This document shows positions 18,368 through 27,564 of a stretch of DNA of 64,000 bases, in pieces. The notes under the pieces were generated by a model, which worked only from the letters and a program-made list of their open reading frames with translations, was not told where the DNA came from and ran no database searches. Each line of letters begins with the position of its first letter. Positions within the stretch are counted from its first letter, which is position 1. The translations under genes were made by a program, and so were the position numbers. This stretch comes from Achromobacter sp. MYb9 (GTDB lineage Bacteria; Pseudomonadota; Gammaproteobacteria; Burkholderiales; Burkholderiaceae_B), in the NCBI RefSeq assembly GCF_002975275.1, contig NZ_PCOQ01000010.1, positions 141,528-205,527 on the forward strand, given 5' to 3'.

Positions 18368-18398
18368 GACGCAGCTCCATTGAAAGGATGTTGAGCAT
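18315..18398 (-). CDS. Micro-ORF / possible leader peptide (27 residues)
   Basis: Starts MLNILSMELRHGD and ends KPGYETRRRKR. It has the best ribosome binding site of the area (GAGGAG, about six bases before the ATG) and overlaps the start of the 57-residue gene in another frame. It may be a translated leader that couples translation into that gene. Existence as a stable peptide is uncertain. Confidence 0.35.
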   Translation of the reverse strand: MLNILSMELRHGDNPHKPGYETRRRKR

Positions 18399-18967
18399 CT
18401 TTTCTCCTCATTGCCTCATTCGCGCGGTATCGAGGACCGCGTGCAATTCCCTTAAAGCCACCACACACTACGCACCCTCTGGGTGCGGTCGTCTCTTTGA
18501 TTTTTTTTGGATTTTTAGACATGTGTGAGACACGTGTGGGACATACATGAGACACGAATGAGACAACGTTGAGAAGCAAGCACGATGGCACCCTCGAACC
18601 CGGCTTATTTTGCCGTCTTTGGATGGGGCTCAATCAGGTTACGCCGTTGAAATGAGATAGAGAGATATTTGGTTCGTCTAGACCGGCTTAATCGCACTAC
18701 ACCTCGGGTGGCGAGCTTTTTTCCTTCCAATCCGACCCCGGAAAACTATGGTGTTTGTCCGATGCGAACGCAGTATATTCACTTGCACTGCACGGATCAC
18801 GTGGCTGTTGAGACGCCCGCTCGCGGGTAAATTTCGATGGGGGCAGGCCATCGTCGGATGCCGGCCGGGGCGTTTACGGTGCGTTAATAGCATTTCGTTT
18901 GTTTGGCTGGTTCGAGTCACGCAAAACCCTGTTTCATTGACCGTAGTATCCATACTCGGAGACCACA
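18399..18967. other. Gene-poor stretch upstream of asdA
   Basis: About 570 bases without a supported gene. It contains a T-rich tract (18499-18516), five 11-bp-spaced hexamers (listed separately), a short GC dyad CCCGC-TC-GCGGG (18816-18827) and the asdA leader. A 98-codon minus-strand frame at 18337-18633 crosses the repeats and has no protein-like features, so I do not call it. The region could be an old integration scar. Confidence 0.5.
18526..18575 (+). repeat. Five helically phased TGAGAC-type hexamers, 11-bp period
   Basis: TGAGAC at 18526, TGGGAC at 18537, TGAGAC at 18548, TGAGAC at 18559 and TGAGAA at 18570: each starts exactly 11 bases after the last, all in one orientation, next to a T-rich tract. 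This resembles arrays bound cooperatively on one DNA face (recombinase arm sites, iteron-like origins, activator sites). No integrase or Rep gene is adjacent. Confidence 0.7.
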
Positions 18968-20578
18968 ATGAAAACCCGCGATACGTCTCATCTGGCAAGT
19001 CTTTCCCCGTTTGAACTGAAAGACGAGCTGATCAAATTGGCAGGAAGCGTCACCAACAGGCTGATGCTGAACGCCGGCAGGGGAAATCCGAACTTCCTCG
19101 CCACAATCCCCCGTCACGGTTTTTGGCAGCTTGGACTTTTTGCGATGGTCGAGTCCGAGCGGTCGTTTTCCTATCTTGCCGAAGGCGTGGGCGGGTTCCC
19201 GCGGCGGGCGGGCATCGAAGAACGCTTCGACCTGTTTGCGCGCAGCCACGCCGACGTTCCGGGCGTGAAATTCCTCGCGAGCGCCGTGTCATTCGTGCGG
19301 GACCAGCTTGGACTGGATGCAGGCGATTTTCTGTACGAAATGTGCGCCGGCATCCTGGCCTGCAGCTATCCCGTGCCGGATCGGATGCTGAAGCTGTCGG
19401 AAGAAATCGTGAAGCAGTACATCCGGAAAGAAATGATAGGCAGCCATCCGTTCGGCGGCGATTTCGACCTGTATGCCGTCGAGGGCGGCACGGCGGCCAT
19501 GACCTACCTGTTCAACTCGATGAAGATCAACCACCTGTTGAAGGCGGGCGACGTCATTGCGTTGGGCAAGCCGATCTTCACGCCTTACATCGAAATCCCG
19601 GAGCTGTCGGAGTTCGGCCTGGCTGAGTTGGCCATCGACGCGGACGGCGCAAACGGCTGGCAATACCCGGAAAAGGAACTGGACAAGCTGCGCGACCCGA
19701 AGGTCAAGGCGTTTTTCCTGGTGAACCCCAGCAATCCGCCCTCGGTCAAGGTCAGCGACAAGAGTCTTGAATACCTGGCAAGCATCGTCAAGGACCGGCC
19801 CGATCTGATCCTGCTGACGGACGACGTGTATGGCACCTTCGCGGACAACTTTGTTTCGCTCTTTGCGATGTGCCCGCGCAACACGCTGCTTGTCTACTCG
19901 TACTCGAAGTACTTTGGCGCGACGGGCTGGCGCCTGGGCGTGATCGCCGCGGACAAATCCAATGTGTTTGACGAAAAGATTGCGCAGCTACCACAGGAAG
20001 AGCGCGATGGCTTGAACAAACGCTACGCATCGATCACCACCGAGCCGGAAAAGCTTCCCTTCATTGACCGCATCGTGGCGGACAGCCGCACCGTGGCGCT
20101 CAACCACACGGCGGGCCTGTCCACCCCCCAGCAGGTGCAGATGGTGCTGTTCTCGCTTTTTTCCCTCATGGATACCGCCGAAAACTACAAGAACGCCATG
20201 AAGCGGCTGATTCGCGGACGCAAGGCGGCGCTGTATCGCGGGATGGGTGCCGCGCCGGGTGAGGTGGATGAGAACGTGGTCGATTACTACACGCTGCTGG
20301 ATGTGGAGCACATGAGCCGGGAGGTCGGCCCCGATTTCGTTAAATGGCTGCTGGCCTCGATCAAGCCGCACGAAATGCTGTTCAGGCTGGCCGAGGAGGC
20401 GGGCGTGGTTCTGCTGCCGGGCATGGGATTCGGGACGCAGCACCCGTCTGGCCGCGTGTCGCTTGCCAATCTGAATGAGCAGGACTACGTGAAGATCGGC
20501 CAGTGCGTGCGCAGGCTGCGCGATGAGTATCTGGAGCGGTACCGGCAACAGAATGGCGGCGCGGCCACGTCAAGTTGA
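18968..20578 (+). CDS. asdA: Aspartate 4-decarboxylase (bifunctional aspartate aminotransferase)
   Basis: PLP enzyme of about 536 residues that converts L-aspartate to L-alanine and CO2. Fold type I features: VNPSNPPSVKVS, LLTDDVYGTFADNF, and YSYSKYFGATGWRLG with the PLP lysine near residue 314, matching the known AsdA position. The long N-terminal arm and overall length separate it from ordinary aspartate aminotransferases. GGAG seven bases upstream supports ATG 18968. The next gene encodes the matching aspartate/alanine antiporter, so decarboxylation here should consume a cytoplasmic proton while exchange is electrogenic. Confidence 0.95.
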   Translation: MKTRDTSHLASLSPFELKDELIKLAGSVTNRLMLNAGRGNPNFLATIPRHGFWQLGLFAMVESERSFSYLAEGVGGFPRRAGIEERFDLFARSHADVPGVKFLASAVSFVRDQLGLDAGDFLYEMCAGILACSYPVPDRMLKLSEEIVKQYIRKEMIGSHPFGGDFDLYAVEGGTAAMTYLFNSMKINHLLKAGDVIALGKPIFTPYIEIPELSEFGLAELAIDADGANGWQYPEKELDKLRDPKVKAFFLVNPSNPPSVKVSDKSLEYLASIVKDRPDLILLTDDVYGTFADNFVSLFAMCPRNTLLVYSYSKYFGATGWRLGVIAADKSNVFDEKIAQLPQEERDGLNKRYASITTEPEKLPFIDRIVADSRTVALNHTAGLSTPQQVQMVLFSLFSLMDTAENYKNAMKRLIRGRKAALYRGMGAAPGEVDENVVDYYTLLDVEHMSREVGPDFVKWLLASIKPHEMLFRLAEEAGVVLLPGMGFGTQHPSGRVSLANLNEQDYVKIGQCVRRLRDEYLERYRQQNGGAATSS

Positions 20579-20636
20579 AAGTGCCGGACCTGCATGACAC
20601 GGAGCTTTCTATCAGGGCAGCGTCAAGGAGAGAGTC

Positions 20637-22325
20637 ATGAGCTGGTTTGTTACTACGCTGAAAGCCTATCCCGAAATCGCCATCTTTCTGGCCTTGGGTA
20701 TTGGCTATTGGGTCGGGGGCAAGAGCTACAAGGGATTCAGCCTTGGCGCCGTGACGTCGACCCTGCTGGTCGCGATTGTCATCGGCATTCTCGGGGTCAA
20801 GATCTCCCCCAACGTGAAGTCGGTGTTCTTCCTGATGTTCCTGTTTGCCGTCGGCTACGGGGTGGGTCCGCAGTTCGTGCGCGGCATTGCCAAGGATGGA
20901 CTGCCGCAGGCGATCTTTGCAGTGATCATGGCGCTCCTGTCGTTGGGGGCCGCGGTCATCGCGGCGATGCTCGCGGGATACGACCTGGGGTCCGCGGCCG
21001 GGCTCTTCGCGGGCTCGCAAACCATCTCGGCTTCGATGGGCCTGGCAACCGATGCGATCAACCGCCTTGGACGAACGCCAGAGGAAACCCAGGCGCTGCT
21101 GGACGCGATGCCGATCGCCTACGCCGTCACGTACATCTTCGGCACGGTGGGCTCGGCGATCATCCTGGCGCAGATTGGCCCCAAAATGCTTGGCATCGAC
21201 CTGGTGGCGGCATGCAAGGCGTATGAGCAGAAACTTGGGGCGGGGCAGGGCGCGGCGGACGCGACCCATTGGTACGAGTTCGAGGTCCGCGCGTACGCCA
21301 TCGCGGACAACAGCCCATTCATCGGCAGGACCGTGGGGGAAATCGAGGCCGGCACGCCTGCCGGCGTCCGCGCGTTCGTGGAGCGGATACGGCGGGGCGG
21401 CAAGCTCATCGAAGCGGACCAGGCGACCGTCATCGAGGCCGGGGACATCGTCGCGGTGGGCGGCAAGCGCGACCAGATGATCGCGCGGCTGGGCCCCAGC
21501 GGCCGCGAAGTCGAAGACGCCGAACTGCTCGACATCAAGACGGAAGGCGTCGACATCTACGTCTCTAACAAGACCGTGGACGGCAAGCCGCTGGAGGAAT
21601 TGGCGCATTGGCCCGGCGCGCGCGGGGTGTTTCTGAAAAAGATCCGGCGCGGCCCGACCGAGACCGCGATTCCCGTCCTGCCCAAGACCCAACTGTTCCG
21701 GGGCGATGTCATCACCGTTGTCGGCCGGACCCAGGACATCAATGCGGCTGCCAAGAACCTGGGTTACATCGACCGCCCCACGACAGTGACGGACGTTGCC
21801 TTTGTGTCGCTGGCCATCACCATCGGCGCCCTTCTCGGCGCCATCGTGATCAACGTCAGCGGCATCCCGCTCACGATTTCCACGGCGGGCGGCGCGCTGA
21901 TCGCCGGCATCGTGTTCGGCTGGTTCCGTGCCATCCATCCCACGTTTGGCCGCATTCCCGAACCCACGTTGTGGTTCATGAATTCGGTGGGGCTGAACGT
22001 GTTCATCGCGGTCGTCGGCATTTCGGCGGGGCCGGGCTTTGTGGCCGGATTGCAAAAGCTGGGGATCAGTCTCTTTCTGTGGGGGATCTTCGCGACTACG
22101 ATCCCGCTGGTGCTTGGCATGTTCATCGCCAAGTATGTCTTCCGCTTCGATCCCGCCTTGATTCTGGGCATATGCGCGGGTTCGCGCACCACCACCGCGG
22201 CGCTCGGCATGGTGTGCGAGACTGCCAAGAGCCAGGTGCCGGGGCTGGGATACACGGTGACCTACGCCGTCGGCAATACCTTGCTGACGATCTGGGGGAT
22301 GGTGGTGATCATGATTCTTGCGTAA
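20637..22325 (+). CDS. aspT: Aspartate:alanine antiporter
   Basis: Inner-membrane exchanger of the AAEx family, 562 residues, importing aspartate and exporting alanine. Two sets of membrane helices (about 1-190 and 380-562) flank a cytoplasmic region with TrkA-C-like regulatory folds ([58 protein letters not shown]), the arrangement known for AspT. The conserved repeats [14 protein letters not shown] and [14 protein letters not shown] occur once in each half. AAGGAG six bases before the ATG. It forms an operon with asdA (58 bases apart). Confidence 0.95.
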   Translation: MSWFVTTLKAYPEIAIFLALGIGYWVGGKSYKGFSLGAVTSTLLVAIVIGILGVKISPNVKSVFFLMFLFAVGYGVGPQFVRGIAKDGLPQAIFAVIMALLSLGAAVIAAMLAGYDLGSAAGLFAGSQTISASMGLATDAINRLGRTPEETQALLDAMPIAYAVTYIFGTVGSAIILAQIGPKMLGIDLVAACKAYEQKLGAGQGAADATHWYEFEVRAYAIADNSPFIGRTVGEIEAGTPAGVRAFVERIRRGGKLIEADQATVIEAGDIVAVGGKRDQMIARLGPSGREVEDAELLDIKTEGVDIYVSNKTVDGKPLEELAHWPGARGVFLKKIRRGPTETAIPVLPKTQLFRGDVITVVGRTQDINAAAKNLGYIDRPTTVTDVAFVSLAITIGALLGAIVINVSGIPLTISTAGGALIAGIVFGWFRAIHPTFGRIPEPTLWFMNSVGLNVFIAVVGISAGPGFVAGLQKLGISLFLWGIFATTIPLVLGMFIAKYVFRFDPALILGICAGSRTTTAALGMVCETAKSQVPGLGYTVTYAVGNTLLTIWGMVVIMILA

Positions 22326-22387
22326 ACACACTGCGAGCCCCGGCCGCGTGGCCAGTGGGGCTTGCGACAAACCATCCGGGGACTGCC

Positions 22388-25183
22388 ATGGCGACCGAGA
22401 CATACGAGGGGCAAAACCTTGACCATCTGTTCTCCATCTCGGCCGCAAGGCTGGACCGATGGCGCGAGCTGAACGCCAAGGCCCAGACCTGGGCCGCCGA
22501 AATGCGCAGCGGCAAGGGCGCGGGCGGGGCCGGCCCGGTGCAGGAGGCTTTGAACGCCCTGCGACCGATGGAGAGCTACTTTGCGTATCCCGGCGTGCAG
22601 TTGCTGCGCACGCTGGACGACCGGATCGCCGACGGCGACGCGATTGGGGCCGCACGACTGGTGCTGCGCATGAGCAATGCGCTGCTGTCGGGCACTTACC
22701 GCTATGACGAAGGTGAGTGGGATGCGGCCGAGGATTCCGCGTCGCAGGGGGCCGACCGCACCCCGCCCGGGTTGGCGGGAAGCCTGGAAAGGCGGCCGTA
22801 CTTCGAGGCGCTGTTCGTCAGCCCGGCACCACTGGCCCGCACTGCGGCGATATCCCGCGAAATACGGGAACTGCGCCGGCACGACGACACGATGGTCTAC
22901 GAGCCCGTCATGGTGGGCAGCGTCGAGGACGCGCTGCTGGCGACCATCCTCAACGGCAAGCTCGAGGCAGTGGTCATCTATGACGGCATTCCGATTCCAT
23001 CCAAGCACGATGCGTCGCTGCTGCGCGATTACCTGTCCGTCTACCAGCATCTGGACGCTACGGTGGACTCGCCGCGCGAGATAGGCGTGAAGCTGGCGCG
23101 CATGATTGCCAACATCCGTCCGGAGCTGGACATCTATCTGCTCACCGACCGGAAGGTGGAGCAACTTGCGGGCGACCCCAGCGCGTCGGCGATACGCCGT
23201 GTCTTCTATGAGGTCGAGGAACCCATGGAGGTGCACCTGAACATCCTGGAAGGCGTGCGGGATCGACAATCCTCGCCGCATTTCGACAATCTCAAGCAAT
23301 ATGCCGCCAAACCGATCAGCACCTTTCATGCGCTGCCCATCGCCCGCGGCAAGTCGATCATCAAGTCGAACTGGATCCGCGACTTCGGCGAATTCTATGG
23401 GTTGAACCTGTTCCTGGCGGAAACGTCCGCCACGACCGGGGGCCTGGACAGCATGCTGGAGCCGACTGGCAACATCAAGGTGGCCCAGGAGAAGTTCGCG
23501 CGCGCGGTCGGCGCGGACCATGTGTTCTTCGTGACGAACGGCACTTCAACGTCGAACAAGATGGTTTACCAGGCAGTGACCAAACCGGGCGACATCGTGA
23601 TCGTGGACCGAAACTGCCACAAATCGCACCACTACGGCATGGTGCTGTCCGGCGCGCAACCGCGCTACGTCGAGGCCTTCCCGATGACGGAATACTCGAT
23701 GTACGGCGCGGTTCCTCTGCGCACCGTCAAGCAGGCGTTGCTGGACCTGAAGGCGGCGGGGCGCCTGGACAAGGTGGCCATGGTCACCCTCACCAACTGC
23801 ACTTTCGATGGCCATATCTACAATACCCGGCGTGTCATGGCTGAATGCCTGGCCATCAAGCCGGACCTGATCTTCCTGTGGGACGAAGCGTGGTTCGGGT
23901 TTGCGCGCTGGTCCCCGTTCCTGCGCATGCGCACCGCGATGGGGGCGGCGGCGGCATTGCAGGCGTGGCGGGACGACCCGAAGGCGCAGGAGGCCTGGGA
24001 TGCGCAGTGCCGGGAACTCGGGGAAGATCTGGACCCCAATGATCCACGCCTGCTGGACCGGAAGCTGACGCCCAACCCGAAGAAGATGCGGATACGGGTC
24101 TACGAAACGGACTCCGTGCACAAGTCGATGTCCAGCCTGCGGCAAGGGTCCATCGTCGCCGTGCGCGACGAAGATTACGAGCACCACGTGTCGGCGTTTC
24201 GCGAGGCCGTGTTCATCCATGCGTCGACGTCGCCCAATGCGCAGATCATCGCGTCGCTGGACGTTGCGCGCCGGCAAATGGAGCTGGAGGGATACGAGTT
24301 GGTCATGCGCGCCATCGAAGTCGCGCTGGCCATCCGCCGCGAAGTCGCGAATCATCCGCTGATCTCCAAATACTTCAGTGTGCTGGGCGCCGACAAGATG
24401 ATTCCGGAGGAGTTTCGGGCGTCGGGTTTTAAGGACTTCCTTGCCCCCGGCACGAACTGGCTCACGGCCGCCAAGGCGCTCAAAGACGACGAATTCTGCC
24501 TCGACCCCACGCGGCTGACGCTGGTGTGCGGGACGGCCGGCTACGACGGCACTACGTTCAAGAACCTGCTGGCCTCGCGCTACAACATCCAGCTCAACAA
24601 GACGTCGCGCAACAGCGTGCTGCTGCAAAGCAATATCAACAACACGCGTAGCGACGTCGCGTCGCTTATCAAAGTGCTGCTGGAGATTTCCCAAGGAATA
24701 GAAGCGAGGTTGAAGGAGACAGGTGAAGCCGGTAGGACAGCTTTCGCAGAGAAAGTCGCAAGCCTGATGGACGATGTGCCGAATTTGCCCAACTTCAGCC
24801 GGTTTCACGACGGTTATCGCGACGATCCCGGCAGCATCACGCCCGAAGGCAACGTGCGCGCCGCCTTCTTCGCGGCCTACAACGAAGACGACTGCGAATA
24901 CCTCCCCCTCGCCAGTCCGATACTTGACGAACGCTTGGTGGATGGGCCGGACTTGGTATCTGCAAATTTCGTGATTCCCTACCCTCCCGGGTTTCCCATC
25001 ATGGTTCCGGGGCAGATCATCGACGCCCATACCATAGCGTTCATGCGTAAGCTCGACGTGAAGGAGATACATGGCTACAACGCGTCGCGGGGGATAAAGC
25101 TGATCAAAGCCATCCGTGACCGGAACGTCATCGTGGCCCCGCCCGGACTCATCGTCCCAGGCACGGGGGAATTCCGGGAGTAA
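22388..25183 (+). CDS. Large Orn/Lys/Arg-type amino-acid decarboxylase
   Basis: A 931-residue PLP enzyme. N-terminal region (to about 270) carries a receiver-like wing domain (VYEPVMVGSVEDALLATIL, ELDIYLLTDRKVEQL), followed by the fold type I core: FFVTNGTSTSNKMVYQAV, VDRNCHKSHHYGMVLSGAQP, FLWDEAWFGFARW and DSVHKSMSSLRQGS, where the lysine (about 579) should hold PLP. The C-terminal domain includes VPYPPG-type IPYPPGFPIMVPGQ. This is the architecture of inducible acid-resistance decarboxylases, but the substrate cannot be assigned. GGGGA six bases upstream supports ATG 22388; a much longer frame running back to 21608 lies inside aspT and is rejected. It likely belongs to the asdA-aspT transcript (62 bases apart). 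Confidence 0.88.
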   Translation: MATETYEGQNLDHLFSISAARLDRWRELNAKAQTWAAEMRSGKGAGGAGPVQEALNALRPMESYFAYPGVQLLRTLDDRIADGDAIGAARLVLRMSNALLSGTYRYDEGEWDAAEDSASQGADRTPPGLAGSLERRPYFEALFVSPAPLARTAAISREIRELRRHDDTMVYEPVMVGSVEDALLATILNGKLEAVVIYDGIPIPSKHDASLLRDYLSVYQHLDATVDSPREIGVKLARMIANIRPELDIYLLTDRKVEQLAGDPSASAIRRVFYEVEEPMEVHLNILEGVRDRQSSPHFDNLKQYAAKPISTFHALPIARGKSIIKSNWIRDFGEFYGLNLFLAETSATTGGLDSMLEPTGNIKVAQEKFARAVGADHVFFVTNGTSTSNKMVYQAVTKPGDIVIVDRNCHKSHHYGMVLSGAQPRYVEAFPMTEYSMYGAVPLRTVKQALLDLKAAGRLDKVAMVTLTNCTFDGHIYNTRRVMAECLAIKPDLIFLWDEAWFGFARWSPFLRMRTAMGAAAALQAWRDDPKAQEAWDAQCRELGEDLDPNDPRLLDRKLTPNPKKMRIRVYETDSVHKSMSSLRQGSIVAVRDEDYEHHVSAFREAVFIHASTSPNAQIIASLDVARRQMELEGYELVMRAIEVALAIRREVANHPLISKYFSVLGADKMIPEEFRASGFKDFLAPGTNWLTAAKALKDDEFCLDPTRLTLVCGTAGYDGTTFKNLLASRYNIQLNKTSRNSVLLQSNINNTRSDVASLIKVLLEISQGIEARLKETGEAGRTAFAEKVASLMDDVPNLPNFSRFHDGYRDDPGSITPEGNVRAAFFAAYNEDDCEYLPLASPILDERLVDGPDLVSANFVIPYPPGFPIMVPGQIIDAHTIAFMRKLDVKEIHGYNASRGIKLIKAIRDRNVIVAPPGLIVPGTGEFRE

Positions 25184-25269
25184 ACGGGCGCCGCAGCGCG
25201 ATTTTTCCTTGCCGCGGGCCACAGCGCTACGCTGGAAATCCCGGGGCTCAAGCACCCAAGGAGCTTTTC

Positions 25270-25737
25270 ATGAAAAGGTTCATTAATTCCTCCATGGCCT
25301 TCGCGCTCTTAGGCCCTTGCCTGTCCGCCACCGCCCAGAACGTCACGGCACTCAAAGGCCAGTCGCCCGAACTCACTCAGCAGGACATCGCCGCATGCCA
25401 AGCCCAATCCGGCAACACGGCGAGCGCGAGCTCCGATACGCCTCAGGCGGGTGGCCGTGCGCGCGGCGCCGCGGCCGGTGCCGCGGCAGGCGCCGCCGTC
25501 GCGGGTGCGCGTGGCCATCAGCACGAAGAGGCGTATGACCGCATGGGCGACGACACCAAACAGGCGTACCGGCAGAACCAGGCGAAAGACGCCGCCGCGG
25601 CGGGCATGGTGGTGGGCGGGTCGCGGCAGCGGCAGGATCGGCGGCAGGACAGGGCAAACCAGTCGCCGCAGGCCACGAACGCGTCTTCAGCGTATGCCGA
25701 TTGCATGCAGCAGCGCGGGTATCAAGTGGTGCCCTGA
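25270..25737 (+). CDS. Exported glycine-zipper protein
   Basis: 155 residues. Signal peptide (MKRFINSSMAFALLGPCLSA; predicted cleavage after TAQ), then a low-complexity Gly/Ala segment RARGAAAGAAAGAAVAGARG typical of glycine-zipper (YMGG-like) envelope proteins, a polar Gln/Arg region, and a C-terminal AYADCMQQRGYQV that such proteins commonly carry. Two cysteines (one before the zipper, one in the C-terminal motif) could pair. AAGGAG precedes the ATG. Probably a periplasmic or outer-membrane-associated structural/stress protein. Confidence 0.75.
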   Translation: MKRFINSSMAFALLGPCLSATAQNVTALKGQSPELTQQDIAACQAQSGNTASASSDTPQAGGRARGAAAGAAAGAAVAGARGHQHEEAYDRMGDDTKQAYRQNQAKDAAAAGMVVGGSRQRQDRRQDRANQSPQATNASSAYADCMQQRGYQVVP

Positions 25738-26100
25738 ACGGGTGATCAGAAGGACTCGATCGTGCGCTGCTCCATGCGCGCCGCGAAGCGCCGCTCTATC
25801 GAGCGAACTTTATGATGTCGTAAAGTCGTTCGCGTCCTCCTTCGTTTGGGACCAAATCTGAATTTAGCTGCTGCCCGCTTCCGAGCCAAAGCAGAAGTAC
25901 ACATTTTTTCCAGATGCACGAGTGCTAAGAGGTCTATTCCATCCGATCAATTGTTACCGCTTTCTCGGCAATTCGACTCTGTTGGTAGGCCGGGTTAGGC
26001 AGAATGTGCTCTACATATTGAATTAAGCCACGAGACGCAACTCGGTCGCGAGGGTTCGCATGACGAGAAAGCCACACTGTTGCCTCGCTTCGGAGGTGCT
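25738..26100. other. Intergenic stretch with an imperfect dyad
   Basis: About 360 bases, more AT-rich than the flanks. An interrupted inverted repeat (GCGAACTTTA at 25803-25812 with TAAA-GTC-GTTCGC at 25821-25833) follows the glycine-zipper gene. No gene is supported. The ribosome binding site GGAGG for the next gene is at the right end. Confidence 0.4.
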
Positions 26101-27537
26101 ATGCCGTCCCGTCTTCTCGCCTTGGCGCTCTGCGCATTGTTGCCATTCGCAGCCGCAGACATATCCCTAGCCTCGGATGGGCCGTCCAAGGCAGATCCGC
26201 TGGCGCTTGCTTATAACGTCAAACCATGGACCGGTGACCTTGACGGGATGATCCAGCGCAGGCAGATTCGAGTGCTGGTGCCCTATAACAAAACGCTCTA
26301 CTTTCTGGACAAAGGCGGCACCCAGCGCGGCATCATTGCGGACATGATGACGGCATTTGAGAACGACCTGAACGTCCAGCTGAAGAACAAGAGCGTTCGG
26401 GTCCATGTAGTCTTTCTGCCTACATCTCGGGAACGTCTGATCCCCGACTTGCTGGCAGGCAAAGGCGACATCATCGCCGCCAACCTGACGGTGACGGAAG
26501 AGCGTCAGAAGCAAGTTCATTTCAGCACGCCGCTGGCAACGGGCGTGCCCGAAATTATCGTCGCCGCGCCGGCTGCGCCGGAATTGAAGTCGCTGGACGA
26601 TCTTGCCGGGCAAGAGCTGTTCCTCAATCCCGCCAGCAGCTATTACGACAGCGTCAAGAAGCTGAACGCTGAGCTGCAAGCCAGGGGACTCAAGTCCGCA
26701 ATCATCCGCGACGCGCCCGGCGTGTTCGAAACCGACGATATTCTGGAAATGATCAGCGCTGACTTGGTGAATTACACCGTGTCGGACCGCTATTTGGCGA
26801 ATTTCTGGAAGCAGATCTTTCCTCAGATACGGGTGTATGAAAACCTGGAGGTGGATTCTGGCAGTGACATCGCCTTTGCCTTCCGGAAGGACTCTCCCAA
26901 GCTTGCCGCCATGCTTAATCCCTTCATGGAAAAGAACCGCATTGGCACCTCATTTGGCAACCAGAAACTGACAAAGTACTTGAAGTCTGTGAAGTGGGTG
27001 ATGGGCGCAACCGACCCCAAAGAGATCGATAAATTTCATCGCCTGGCGGAGTTCTTCCGTAAATACAGCGACCGGTACAGCATTGACTGGTTGTTGATGA
27101 TGGCGCAGGGCTACCAAGAGTCGCGGCTGGATCAGCAGGCCAAGAGTGCGGTGGGTGCTGTGGGCGTGATGCAGATCATGCCTGCCACGGGGAAAGATCT
27201 GAAGGTGGGTGACATCCGGCGCGAAGAAGAGAACATCCATGGCGGCGTGAAATACATCCGTTTCATGATTGATCAGTACTACGCGAAGGAACCGATGACG
27301 GACCTGAACAAAGGTTTGTTCGCCTTGGCGGCGTACAACGCCGGACCAGGCCGGATCAGTCAGCTGCGCAAGGAGGCCGCTGCAAAAGGGCTGGACGCAA
27401 ACGTCTGGTTCGATAACGTGGAGCGGGTCGCAGCTCAGCGCATAGGACGGGAAACGGTCCAATACGTCAGCAATATTTATAAGTACTACATTGCATATTC
27501 GTTAGTGCGGGCGCAGGGCGCCAGGGCGGAAAACTGA
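26101..27537 (+). CDS. MltF-like lytic transglycosylase with solute-binding domain
   Basis: 478 residues. Signal peptide (MPSRLLALALCALLPFAAAD), an SBP_bac_3-type sensing domain (about 45-290: IRVLVPYNKTLYFLDKGGTQ, LLAGKGDIIAANLTVTEERQ) and a C-terminal SLT goose-lysozyme-like domain (LMMAQGYQESRLDQQAKSAVG, VGVMQIMPATG, LFALAAYNAGPGRI). The E in YQESR is the expected catalytic residue for cleaving peptidoglycan with 1,6-anhydro product formation. The order matches MltF, where the first domain senses muropeptides. ATG 26101 has GGAGG close upstream; a TTG at 26080 is less likely. Confidence 0.92.
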   Translation: MPSRLLALALCALLPFAAADISLASDGPSKADPLALAYNVKPWTGDLDGMIQRRQIRVLVPYNKTLYFLDKGGTQRGIIADMMTAFENDLNVQLKNKSVRVHVVFLPTSRERLIPDLLAGKGDIIAANLTVTEERQKQVHFSTPLATGVPEIIVAAPAAPELKSLDDLAGQELFLNPASSYYDSVKKLNAELQARGLKSAIIRDAPGVFETDDILEMISADLVNYTVSDRYLANFWKQIFPQIRVYENLEVDSGSDIAFAFRKDSPKLAAMLNPFMEKNRIGTSFGNQKLTKYLKSVKWVMGATDPKEIDKFHRLAEFFRKYSDRYSIDWLLMMAQGYQESRLDQQAKSAVGAVGVMQIMPATGKDLKVGDIRREEENIHGGVKYIRFMIDQYYAKEPMTDLNKGLFALAAYNAGPGRISQLRKEAAAKGLDANVWFDNVERVAAQRIGRETVQYVSNIYKYYIAYSLVRAQGARAEN

Positions 27538-27564
27538 GCGAGAGAAACACAATGATGATGGCAC

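Noticed and set aside
18337..18633. 98-codon minus-strand frame across the phased repeats
   Set aside because: Begins beside the repeats, has no ribosome binding site or domain, and conflicts with the better-supported micro-genes.
18500..18700. Possible tRNA or tRNA-borne attachment site near the repeats
   Set aside because: No cloverleaf with T-loop and anticodon arm could be folded; short resemblance to a tRNA 3' end is not enough.
21608..22387. N-terminal extension of the large decarboxylase into aspT
   Set aside because: Reads as Arg/His-rich out-of-frame translation; ATG 22388 has a good ribosome binding site and starts natural protein sequence.
20382..22655. 757-codon minus-strand frame opposite aspT
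   Set aside because: Arg/Asp/His-rich shadow; aspT on the plus strand has clear membrane helices and family motifs.
25186..25207. GCGC-CGCA-GCGC followed by a T5 run after the large decarboxylase gene
   Set aside because: Only a 4-bp stem; too weak to call a terminator.
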